NCBI GenBank assembly: GCA_030544235.1
Contig: CM060462.1
Coordinates: 5,283,501-5,347,500 of the forward strand
DNA length: 64,000 nt
Source: Lepturacanthus savala
Lineage: Eukaryota > Chordata > Actinopteri > Scombriformes > Trichiuridae
Direction of reading: 5' to 3'
Below the pieces are notes generated by a model. The model was not told the DNA's origin. It made no database searches and saw nothing but the letters and a program-made list of their open reading frames with translations. The position numbers and the translations under genes are program-made. Of the stretch, positions 40,601 to 53,400 are shown in pieces (positions within the stretch are counted from its first letter, which is position 1; each line of letters begins with the position of its first letter).

Positions 40601-43600
40601 ACATTCACCAAGTGTGAAGTTGATCGGATGAACAGTTGTTGAGATGTACGACATATATCCAGAATGACAGAGATTCCTTGAATTGTAGATAGACATGATC
40701 ATATATGTCCAACATCTCATTGACATTCATGTTCCCTCAAGGAAGGATATCTCTGACCAACGTATCGGAGCGGAAGGACAAGATGAGGCTGGGAATGACG
40801 CTCACATCGAACCCTAAAGACAACAGCTTTGTGGTGAGAACAGTTTAAAACTCATTGGATATATCATCTTGATATATAATAAATGGTAATAGTTTCTGAG
40901 TAAAAACGTATTCAATAAAATGGCAATGGTCAAAATGGGAAAAAAGGACAATCCCACAAGATTGTTTTTTGATTACACGGTTGTCTTGTTCTCTGAAAGC
41001 ATGAACATAACTTTTTTTTTATTCGCACTAAGATCCTGAGGTCTATAATGTTGCTGGTATAAATGATTTCCTTTATATTCCAGGCATGTGGCCCTTTATG
41101 GTCCTATGAGTGCGGCAGCTCGTACTACAGCACTGGCATATGCTCCAGAGTCAATGCAAGCTTCAAGTTCTCCAGAACGATTGCGCCTGCTTTTCAAAGT
41201 AAGCTTTAAAGTATCGTTTCTGTTTGAGAAAACAATCATGAATAGTTTTTAAGAGTTTTTTACAGATGGAGATTATTTACTTGTCTTGTGTCTGTTTTCT
41301 CCATGATGGACAACTGTATTCTCATGATCATTTCTCATCTCTGAATGTTTTTTCAGGATGTGAGACCTATATGGATATAGTGATTGTTCTGGATGGCTCA
41401 AACTCCATCTACCCTTGGTATGAAGTGCAGGCTTTTCTCATCAACATTCTTCAGAAGTTCTATATTGGACCAGGTCAAATACAGGTGTGTAAGATGAGAA
41501 AGGAAGGAATAGAGAGCCCAAGTCCCTCACCTTCCCGTTGACCCCCCCAAGACTTTATTTGGGGGGAAAAAAATGTTCAGTGGTGAAGAGGAACATATCA
41601 TTTCTCGATCCCATTCAAATTGTACCATGAATGACACATATGATGTTTATCAATTTATAGTGCAACAAAAGATTTTGATGTTTAAAAAAATAAAGTGTAG
41701 AAACAATAAAGTACTTGTTTCTCATCTCTAGTCATGCACAGTATAGGTCGCCAACACCGACATTTATGCACCAATTTATTTGAGCTGATTTGTTTTATCC
41801 AGAGACGACTGTTCCTTTTATCAGCTGTGAAGAGAAAGAGCGAGCAGTCTTAAACAGTTTTACAACTAATTGCAGATTTTTGACTTGGAAATCTATTTTT
41901 TCAAACATCATGTTTGTAATTCATGACACAATTCAAACCAGATCAATAAATTATTTGTCTCTTGCCATTGACTACTGTATGTATTTTGTTTTCTGAATTA
42001 AGGACCTACCTACAGGGTGGGAGGAATTACTTAGGTTCTCCTTACAAATAAAAGCCAATATGCATGTGTCCTTTGTCACTGCAGGTGTTAACTTGAAGTT
42101 ATTGTTTCTTTATTTTGCAAATGATTTGCAGGTTTATTGTGCTCTTGAATGCACTTTCTTAGTAAAAGTTTTAATTGTCTACTGTGCTGTGACTGTTTCA
42201 TATATAATCATCACTTACCTGAATGTAGATGCTTAACTGTGACTGTCCTAATAATGGGAGGTCAATATCATTGTAATTCTGTCAGGTTGGAGTTGTTCAG
42301 TACGGTGAGAAGGTTGTCCACGAGTTCAAACTTAGCGACTACAAATCGGTTGAAGAAGTGGTGAAGAGAGCTCGCAGCATCAACCAACGTGGTGGAGAGG
42401 AGACCAACACAGCTCTTGGTATAAGCACAGCACGGTACGCTATCTCCAGCTACATATCTGCAAACCACAGCTCTGCTGCTTCCGCATTCTATGATTTACT
42501 TTACTGAACATATGATGCGTGTTACCACAGCTCACAAGCTTTCAAACAAGGAGGCCGGCGCGGTGCCAAGAAGGTGATGATAGTGATAACTGATGGAGAG
42601 TCACATGACAGTCCGGATCTCCAGCAAGCCATCGAGGACAGTGAGAAAGACGGCATCACCCGTTATGCCATTGCTGTGAGTCTGCTAGAACGATCATTCA
42701 CCTGGGTTACACTTTACACTTTGTAGCTGTTAATTCAGTTTTCAGATGGCTACCCAATTTCCAGTGCAGCATGAAAACACCATAAACATTAATGTGGTGA
42801 CCTCACGGAGTTCAGCTGAAGACTCTCAACAGACTGGAGCCAAAACACTCACAGCACTCTGAGATCTCCAAACATAAGCTCAGTGCAAGCCAAGATTAAG
42901 GTGTAAATGATCTCCTGCAGCCCACATGGTTAGGTTTCTGTATGGAAGTAAACCTGTCTTACCAGATTTAGAATTTAAAAGCCACTAAATTTCTAGCACA
43001 GTTTTTTTTTTCATTAAATGCATAACTGTAGGTATCTGAATTTTTAGCCTCTGAATTTATCTAGCTAATCAAGTTAAGCTGCACTGGTCATGTGATGCCA
43101 ATGCTTAAATTTGGAAAGTACAGGAAGGTGTTCAGCTATTTACTTTTGTATTTGTGCCACTGTTGGAGTGAGATAATGGCACACTTGATCTCATCCAGTG
43201 GCTTTAACTGTCAAGAAGCTCTGAACTCATTTGGTTGTCAACTGATGGCTGGTGACAGCACCGGCATTAGTGTAGAAGACCCCAAAAGATGTTCTCAAAG
43301 AGTAGTAATGATAACCACCTGTTGCAGGCTATTAACATGCCAAAGGTGATTAATGAAGTCGGTCCTCCGTCATGCACACAGACACTGACGGATGGTTTCA
43401 TCTTATCTTCACAGGTCCTTGGCTACTACAACCGTAGAGGGATCAACCCTGAGGCCTTCCTCAATGAGATCAAGTACATTGCCAGTGACCCAGATGACAA
43501 ACACTTCTTTAATGTGACAGATGAGTCTGCTCTGAAGGATATCGTGGATGCACTTGGAGAACGCATCTTCAGTTTGGAAGGTTCTGCAAGGAATTAGTTT

Positions 43601-46600
43601 TTATTCATAATTTATTAACTACACTACACTAATGTTACTACTACTGCTTTTACATCTAGTACTAGTACTACTACTACTGTTTCTAATGCTACTACTATTA
43701 CTGCTGCTGCTTCTGCTGCTACTACAAGTCTACTACTGCTTGTACTACTACTCCTGCTTCTACTCTTACTACTGCAATACTGCTGTTACTACTGCTACAC
43801 TACTGTCACTGCTCCTACTGCTACTGCTGCTACTACTGCTTGTGTTTTAACTTTCCATGGAATATATAAGCACTTCACATTGGAAATTCTGGTGGGCATT
43901 TTCTACCCCTTTTGTAATGTTTTATACATTAAAGGATTAATCAAATTCAGAGATTAATTGATCATGACAGAGATCATTAATTGCAGCCCTGGTGGAAACA
44001 CTACAAAAAGCCAAAAGACTAAGCATTAAAAGTTATACCTAAACTATGCCTTAAGTCTTTTAAATATGAAACATTCACATTGTGACTCCGGTGCCATGGC
44101 TTTCGTCAGATTATGATTGTGGTTGGGAGATTAGGTTTCTCTGCTGCTGCAGCGGTTCAGAATTCTTACAGACTGACTTGTTTACACAGGAACCAGTAAG
44201 AACGGGACAGCGTTTGGTCTCCAGATGTCTCAGGCTGGATTTTCCGCACACAACGTCGAGGTGAGCCTTACTTCTGCTGCCGCATTGTCTCATACCATCT
44301 GTCAACACATAGAACAACACATTGTCTCGATTTCTGGCGCATCATAAGTCCTCCCCACAATCTGCCATTTATCACATTCCAGTCCCCCCTGAGGTGCCTG
44401 CTGTGTGGCCCCAGAGGTTTAGGTCATCCTGATTTAGGAACCCATGACAGAGAAGATAGGCCTCTTTCCACCTCAGTCATGCAGTGATAGGAAATAAGAC
44501 ACCACTTGTTCCCCGGAGAAACATATTAGTGAAAAGCTGAGACAGATTGAGACAGTTCTGCTACAGAATGGGTTGTTTTTCCTTTTACTTCCTAGAGGAT
44601 TATGATTTTATCTGAGATAGTCGCAGGTGTGTTGGCCTTGAGGAAGACACAGCTGGAGGAGGGAGATAAGGCACATCTCTACTGTACTTGCTATTCATAA
44701 TAATCTATTCTCATTCCTCTCACTCTGGCTCCAAGCAGATATTTGCTGAGGCAACCACTTTAATTTTCCAGTTCTCCATATTGTGATTTGTCGAGTGGGA
44801 AATAAATATATCCCATTTAATGACGAAAAATAAAAATGCAGCAGAATTTGTAGCTGGGTGGCAGGAATGGCTGGAAATTGTGTCCACAAAACCAGATTCC
44901 AGAGATGCTCAACAACACCAACCTGGGTGTTGAGAGTAGGATAAGTTATTGGAAAGAATGTCAGGCCTTTAAAGGAGAAAAACAGTCTTCAGGATCCAGA
45001 TGGTTTTGCTGAATGTGATATGTGCCAACTCTGAAGGGTGCTTATGTCATATACTATCCAGACGTTTTGTGTATTAGCATACTTAGCTATTTCTCCATCT
45101 GTTGTTTGTTTAGCTCACTGTAGGTAAACATTGCTGGAAAAAAATGATCTCTTAAAACTGATTCCCTTATTTTCCAAGCTACAGAATATACATCACTTGT
45201 TTGTGGACTTTGTACACACAAAGTGTGCAGTATATTTATGTAGAATCACCACTCTGTCCTCCAGAATGATAAAGAGCTGACTTCCAAACCCAAGTTAGAT
45301 GCAGCATAGCATGTCTGTATGTGCTGCTGCAGTAGAAATAGGTCACTGTTTGGGTTGTTTTGGGGTTTCATTCATTTGCCATGGAGACCATTTTCACCAA
45401 AACAGATAACCGCATGGGCATAACGCTGCTGTCAGAGAGTGACGTAGTGCGAGCTTGGTGAGCACACAATTCCATCTTTCACGAAGGAAGTGCAAACCTT
45501 CCAGCATATGCTCAAACACTGGAAAATGTGTTGTCGGCATATTGTGTACGGCAAAAGAAAAAAGTGAGCTCATTAAGTACAGCAACCCTATAATTACGGT
45601 GTCAGAGATACAAAGTATGGTGAACCATGGAAGATAAAATCCCTCCTCTCTGCCTCCTTGTGTCTGGAGCTAATTGCACTTGCTGGTTTGTTTCCTTTGT
45701 TGAAGGACGAGTCATAAATACAGACTGATCAAGAGGTAGCAGTGATTTGATAATGAACGTCAAGGCATATTTTAGTGGTCATAGTAACTATGGTTAGTAT
45801 TCCATCTATAAAATGTTCTCGTGTAGACTGTTGATGAAGTAGCTTCCTAATTCAACGTTAATACAGTCTAGCCAGTGGTTTTCAAAACTTATCTTAAGGC
45901 ATAAATATGGATGAGCAGATTTAAAGGTCCTATATTGTATACTTTTCCTGGAATGTATTTATAATGATATATACTTTGTAGTTTGAAGTACTAAAAATCA
46001 TTTAAATATAGTTTTACATTTCGTCTGTCTCATTAATATTAATGAGCCTCTAATCCTGGTTGATTTGAATGGATGTGAATGACAGGCTGTATAGTTATGA
46101 CATCACAACTTCACAGAAGCATCAAGAGCTATAAACATTAAAATCTGCCTTTCTACCATATGGGGCCTTTAAATATGGGTGAACAGATTTAAACTTTTAC
46201 TCACTTTCAGCAGTTGCTAAATCCTGCTGTTGCATAAACATGAGTCAATATAGTTCATTCAATCCTAAAATGTAGTTTCTGTTTATCACTCTTACCAGGA
46301 TTAGGTTTTTACCACAAATTGAGCAACACTATTACTAATCTGACTGAAACTATAGTAAAATGAGTCAAACCTCATAATGTTTTCTGATCGTGGTCACACT
46401 CATGTTCCATGATTGTATATGATGTCATAGAGTCAGTACAACCGGTCAATACAACCGGTCAGTAGAACCAGGTCGTTCTTTATTAAACTTGTTAATGAAC
46501 CTTACTGCACCTCACCTACAGGACGGGATTCTAGTGGGAGCTGTTGGGGCTTATGACTGGAACGGAGCAGTGCTGAAGGAAACACGGCAGGGGAAGGTGG

Positions 46601-47393
46601 TCCCTCCAAAATCTTCCTACATACTGGAGTTCCCTGAAGAGCTCAAAAACCATGGTGCCTACTTGGGTGAGTGGACAGAGTGCTGAAATGTTGAAATTCC
46701 TTAAAAGAAGTGGAAAAACTGTGCCTGGATTTTGATAGCTGTGGTTAAAAAGAGAGAACAAATAAGCTGAAAGCATTTTTGCTTGAAATCCTTTTGACCT
46801 TTTTTGAGCTTTTCATTTTTATTTACATCCTCTTTTTTGTGGAGGCATGTTTGGCTGTCCTGGTACAAGACCTGTGGTTTAGAACTAACTGTCCTAGCTG
46901 CAAAAAATCTCTATAAAGTGCCCCACTGTTCCAGTGCTTCCCATCACATCCAGCACCATCTCACTTCACCACCACAAGACCTCTGCTTTTGCCATCAGTG
47001 GTTATCCACCAGGCTGCCAATGCCATTCTAGACTCAATAGTAATATGAGGTGGAAGCATAATGTTGGACAAGCAGAGAGAAAGTTAAAGCTGGGGGAAAA
47101 ATGGGGTATGAAGATGAGAGACGAAGGTGGAAAAGTATATGGAGAATGAGTGGAACCTTTAGTAGGAAAAGCCTAAATAGAAGAAAGAGAAATGTGAGAA
47201 ACCTGAGAAACCAGAACGTCCTGCTCCGTTTACATGTACCTGAACACTTAACTCCTACAAATTTTCCCTGAGTCATAAGGATTAGCACCATGAGATACAA
47301 CCTAAAGGTCAAGCTCATCACTCTAAGCACACACCATTGGTAAAACACATTAACAAGTAAAATGTAGGTTCCATTTTAAATCTACTTTGAAGG

Positions 47394-47444
<51 letters not shown>

Positions 47445-50400
47445 ATGTGTGTTTTTATATCATCAGGTTATACGGTGACGTCTGTAGTGTCGGCCAGAAA
47501 CGGTCGTCTACTTGTAGCAGGAGCTCCACGCTTCAACCACACCGGGAAAGTCATCATATTCACTCTGAAGAACTCGGGCAACCTCACCATCCTGCACTCC
47601 CTCAAAGGCCAGCAGGTAGCACCTTTCTACAGTAAAGACTTGTTACACACTGCTTATTTCAGCTTTGAAATAATGCAGCAGTGCAACAAGGACCATTATA
47701 AATGCCAAATATTTTGTTGAGCTGTGTAATTTCATCATCCCAAATGTTTTCAGCAATTTAGCAATTTTTATAATCATTATAATATTTGTATTAATATAAA
47801 ACTGCATTTTATCCAGTCTTAAGCCACATTTAACACTCCAATTCTTTCTGCTCAGTTTTAGCCATGAAAGCTCAATTGGTTTCAGTCTCCAGCTGTGTGT
47901 TTAGACACTGGCTGGTGGGACTAGTGCACCAGAGGCTTCTGGGAAAGCCCTCTGCAAACTTGAGAGATAAAATAATTTAATCGTGGGCTCTTTTAACCTT
48001 TCTGAGTGCTATCGGATTACATTCTGATTGTGAAATAAATCATTGCTTTCTTAGAACCACTTTGCAGCCACAACAGCAACAGCAGTCTGAGCTTTCACTC
48101 ATAGAAGTGGCTCTAAGTGACTCTGACTGCCAAAATGAAGAGACAACACCAGGAAATAGTTAACTAGAAATTCAACACTTCAAAACTAACTGTTTTCATC
48201 AAGGGGCATCTTCCATAATGGGTATAAATGCTATTATAAATATGCCAGGGCGCTTTCAGACAAATTAAGGGCTAAATCCCCTCTCTTTCTATCTCTGCTT
48301 TTGACATTTGCCTCCTATTTCCCATATATAAAACTTAAGAGGGCATGAGAATTATTCCAATTCATGAACATATAAATTAAGAAAAAAAATGGTTGGAAAA
48401 ATTATCATGACATGCAGTATTTTTAATGGAAAAGACCAACAGCCAAAAGGATTTTCATTTTGAAATTTGAGCTCAATAAAATGACTGTTCCACTGCTACA
48501 GCCCAAATGACATAAACATAACACACTGCACACGCACAGGATGAGCTTCTAAATCGACTGATTCAATGCGTGTAATCTATATTACTGTTTATTTTTAATT
48601 TGGTGATGTAAATGATTATTGTATGTCCAAGATTAGGACTGTAGATGCACATCAAGTCATCTGCAAGGATTTAAACTCACGGTCTGAGTCTAAATTTAAA
48701 AGCGATCATCATTTCAGGGGGATGTGGCGCTGCGTGTTAATGACTGCTACACTCATAACTGGCAGCTGTTCACAGGCTGCGAGCCTGAAGTGATCCTGCA
48801 GCAGCTTACATTGTACCTTGTCAGCAACAGCTTCTCCAGAAAAGCAGATGTTTTTCTGCAGAAACCTTTCTTGATCTCTAAATTCATAAGAAAAGAGTTT
48901 TTTTTATACGCACATGTTTCTAATCTGAAAACCAAGAGACAGTGTTCCATCCAGTGACTGATGCAGCCTCTCTTGGTAAAGCTCCCACAGTCTGAGCATC
49001 TCCTAACCTATCAGGACCACTTGCATTGACACAACACAGGCGCACATTTGTTTACAATATTCACGTTCAAAAGTGACACCAGACTATCGGTAAATCATTA
49101 AGCAACACGTGGTTTAACAGGGGAAGAAATCAAGAAGATCGGGAGATATAGTAGGCATATAGGAGGAATTTAAATTCATAAAATAAATGCACTAAGGCAG
49201 CAGTTCTCAAACCTTTTTATACAAAAAAACCCTAAACTGACACAAATCCATGCATGCATCCACAATCCACACAGTCCATGAACCCTGAATGATAAGATTC
49301 ACTTTCAAGATTCTATCATTTGATAATATTCTTGCATTTGATATGATTTTAGCTTTTAGATGTTTTATTTCATACATTCTGTATGTAAAAATAAATGATT
49401 CCTGTTTTTGAAAGTGTTAAATGCTATGGATTCAATTTGTAAATTAATCTGAGCATGCTATTTATATTCACTTTGTTTAGATTGGCTCCTATTATGGCAG
49501 TGAGATTGCTCCTTTAGACATTGATGGAGACGGTGTTACTGACAACCTTTTGGTGGCAGCACCAATGTTCTTCAACGGAGGCCTGGAGAAGGGAAAGGTC
49601 TACATCTACAGGGTGACAGAGCTGGTAGGTACACACTCTACAACCTATAACAACTACATACATGTAATCAACTTTGGACCAAGCAAAATGTTTGAGTGAA
49701 CTGAGCACAGACTCCAGACAATACCAGTAATTCCTGACACACCCCAGCAGAAGTCTCCAGTAACACATAGACGCTGCTGGATTCCAGCTCCACAGTTAAC
49801 ATGACATGCTGCAGACAGACATTTGACACATGAACTTGTCCAGATCAAATGTGGAGATCAAAACTTTGTCCGTCTACAGACTTTTAGAGATATGTAGCAT
49901 GAACTCAACAGGAAAGTATTCTGCCACTTCTAAACCCATTTACAGCAAGTAATTTCGAGACAAGAGCTTACTTTATTGGAAGGAAATTTCCCACTGTTCC
50001 AGATCTGTCTTGCGCATTGGAATAATAAATGTCTTCAGCTGTTTTGAGCCATTAAACAGGCATGGAGAAGGTATTAAAATATCTGCTGTGACCCACACCA
50101 CATCACAGGTGGCAAGCTGAGCTTAACAGTTAAAAACTAACTGAAAGAAATCAGCCTGTGAATGTCATCATCAGAGAACATCGCCAAATGTGCAGGGCGA
50201 TTTATTTTTTATGATGCGGTTGATTCAGGTGGCTGTAGATGCTGCACAGTGATGTTGTTCTGGAAAACGGGGTAAAAAATGTCACTGTGGTTACAGTGAA
50301 TGTTATAAATCCACAGTGACTGCTAAGTTTACTACCAAAAAAAGCCAAAAAATGCAATTCTACTGGCAGCGTTCATCTGTGTGTATAGAATTATTAGCCG

Positions 50401-53400
50401 TGCAAGTGGTGTGGCTCGAGGAAAGACAATGTGGGCCAGTTGGTCATTCCAAAGGTCAGTCTAGACTGAAACATCTCAACAACTATGGGATGGATTGCCA
50501 TAAAATTCTGTACAGACACACATGGTTCACAGACAGAGAATAATATTGACTTTGGTGATCCAATAACTTTTCCTTTAGTGCCACCATGAATATAACAGTT
50601 TGGTTTGGAGTGAAATATCACTAATTTATAAGAAAGGAAGGATATTAAATATTTATTGATGTTATTGACAAGACATTTTGTCATTAGACTCTTTCATAAA
50701 GCACATTGTGCCTTATGATAATAGGAGAAATAAAAGGAGAGATCCCTCTAGAATTGAGACATCAGTGATGGTGGAGGGGAGCCAGCAGGGGCTTGATGGA
50801 AACCTTTGGAGGAGTCTCCTTGGATATCATGGAGCTCATGGTGGTGCTAGGGAGGAGGTGGGTTGTCTAATAATAGATCTGAAAGACAGATCTAAAACAG
50901 TAGCAGAATAGAGTGCTGCAGGGATGAAGAACCTTGAAGTTAAGGTCATACTCATTTCCTCATCAAAAAGCCATTGGGATTTTTCCATTAGATTTTGGAT
51001 CATTGCAGATAATAAGCTCTGTGGTAAATAAAGTGTATGATACCTACATATTTTGCTTAGAAAAACATTAGATTTGATCTAAATGCAACTGTGGTTACAT
51101 GACTTGAATGTTTCTGTAGTGTTGGGTTTGATGATGTTTATGTCCCTGATGACTTCCGTAGTCCCCTTTGGCCACTTTTTAACTAAAGGCAGAAAGATAA
51201 TTGGTCATGCAATGTTGGAATTGTGAATGAAGGAAATTATAATATAGGTGTATGCAAATATGATATAATAAGTGTAAGAAATATTAACAATGTCAAGATC
51301 ATCGTAAGCCGAAACCATTTTTCATTTGCACTGAGGGTTTTGACTAAAACTTCTGCGAGTGGGGAAAAAAGTACGCTCAAATCTGGCACCTAATCAAAAA
51401 TGAAAATTCCATTCAGTGTCTAACACATACAGAAGTTGCACTTTAAAGTTTCTCCTGAGCCACTGCAGGCTGGCTGTGACCCTTTATGGCCTCCACACAA
51501 ACCATATGTTTCACATTTATACACCACTGAATATATTTTCCCCCATTTCTCCATCAATCTCCCCTTTTGTCACACATGCATGCACACATCATGGTATCTG
51601 AGAAGTAAAAGCTACCTTCCTAAATCAACCCGCTTCCCATTTATTCCACTGAAAAACAGGTGATCTCATGTTTTGTCTGCCAACTCTAAATTATATTATG
51701 AGCTGAAATGCCAAGTGGAGCAATGATATGCATGACTACTACTGACTGAAGTATTTGGCTCCAATTTGTCAGAATGGTTTCCAGTTGGTTCGTTGCTTCC
51801 AAAGACATGGATATTTTCCATCAGACACTAGCTAAGAATAGAACTTCAAATAAATATACTAAAACTTTACTGCATTCCTTAGTTCCTTTATGATCCTGAC
51901 CGGAATTCCTCACTTTCTTGTTGACGGATACTAAAGATATTTGAGTTCAAACAGGCAGATTTAAAGGGTTATCTTTTCTTTTTATCTTCTGCTTGGTAAA
52001 AGGAACTTATATGAAACTTTTCACTGCATAAATTACAGCATAAAATGTTGACTGATGATGGTTTTGTGATAACTGAAACAACAAACAGAGCCGGATGGAG
52101 GGTTAAGAGATAATGATCTCTTCCCTGATCTTGTTGAAGAGAATATATACAGCAGATGTAATATAAGACGACAGATCATTCGAAGAACAGATCAGCCCTT
52201 TGACTGGAGAAGAGAAGTGTGCCAGAACGCTTGTATCTGCTTAGGAATGCGGTTCGAACCAGGCTTTCTTATATCGTTTTGAAAATGTCCTTTTGGAATA
52301 TTCTGTTTTCAATAGAGGCTCTATCCTGCCAGCTTATTTTTTGTTTGTGATTTCAATTGTAGAAACGTGTGCATACTGTACAGACTTTCTGTATCTTGTT
52401 TATTCAGTTGATGCAGTTCATATGAATTATGTGGGTGTCTGCAGGTACATTGAGTGATATTGATGCATGAACTCGAACCCAAACCTCTTCCCACTAGTCG
52501 CCACTTGCAGGAGTGGAAAAGAGGGATCCAGAACCAGTCTTCTTTGGCTCCTTAGGCTCTTTTCCACTCTGGAGTAGTTCTCTATAAGAGGCGCTGAGCA
52601 GGGGTGGGAATACTTATTGCTCCCTGACTCCGTGCCTGTACATTGGGGTTCACCCTTGTGGATAAGAAGGTAGCCTCCCTCCAACTTGGGGTGGGAGGAT
52701 GGATCCTGAATGTTGTTTCTGCCTATGCACCAAACTGCAGAGTACTGAGTCCTTGAAGAGGTTATTACATGTCACTACTCCTGGGCCTGGAGAGATGTGA
52801 TTGGAAAAGCAGCCTCCCTCATCTGAATATAAGTGCTGCTCCCTTGTTAGACATGTTTATGACAGGTATATCATTTTATTTTTTAAAAATATAGATTAAT
52901 ATGTAAATTATTTTACTCCATTTGTAATGGATGGTTATTTGCATTACAGCAGTAATGCAAGTGCATTTTTTGTAGGAAATGTAATTGTTTTCATCATTAA
53001 AAGACAAAAATACACAAGGTTTCATGTAAAATTAAAGCTATGAGATGTGAAACATTCACACCCCAGCTGCTAATATTACAACTATTTACAGCGCAATATA
53101 AATGTTGAGCTTGGTCATATTTCACATATTAGTTAATATCATAACCCCAGCCTCAAGGTCAGAGTACAAGTAAATAAATAAAACATATTTACAATTACTT
53201 AAGATCCCATTTGGAGATAACTAGGAAAATATTTATCTCTGCAAAGCAAGGCCCTGCAGAGTTTGAAAGTTAAAAGAAAATAAACATTTTTTAACAACCT
53301 GGTTTCATTTAGGCCAAAAGATGACATTTTCAATATACTGGCCAGTAAAATTTTGTGTTACACTTGATACACAGGCGGGGGAACGTGCCAAGTTATACAA

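Noticed and set aside
43632..43850. Leucine-rich 72-codon ORF
   Set aside because: Translation of the CTN triplet repeat, not a protein.
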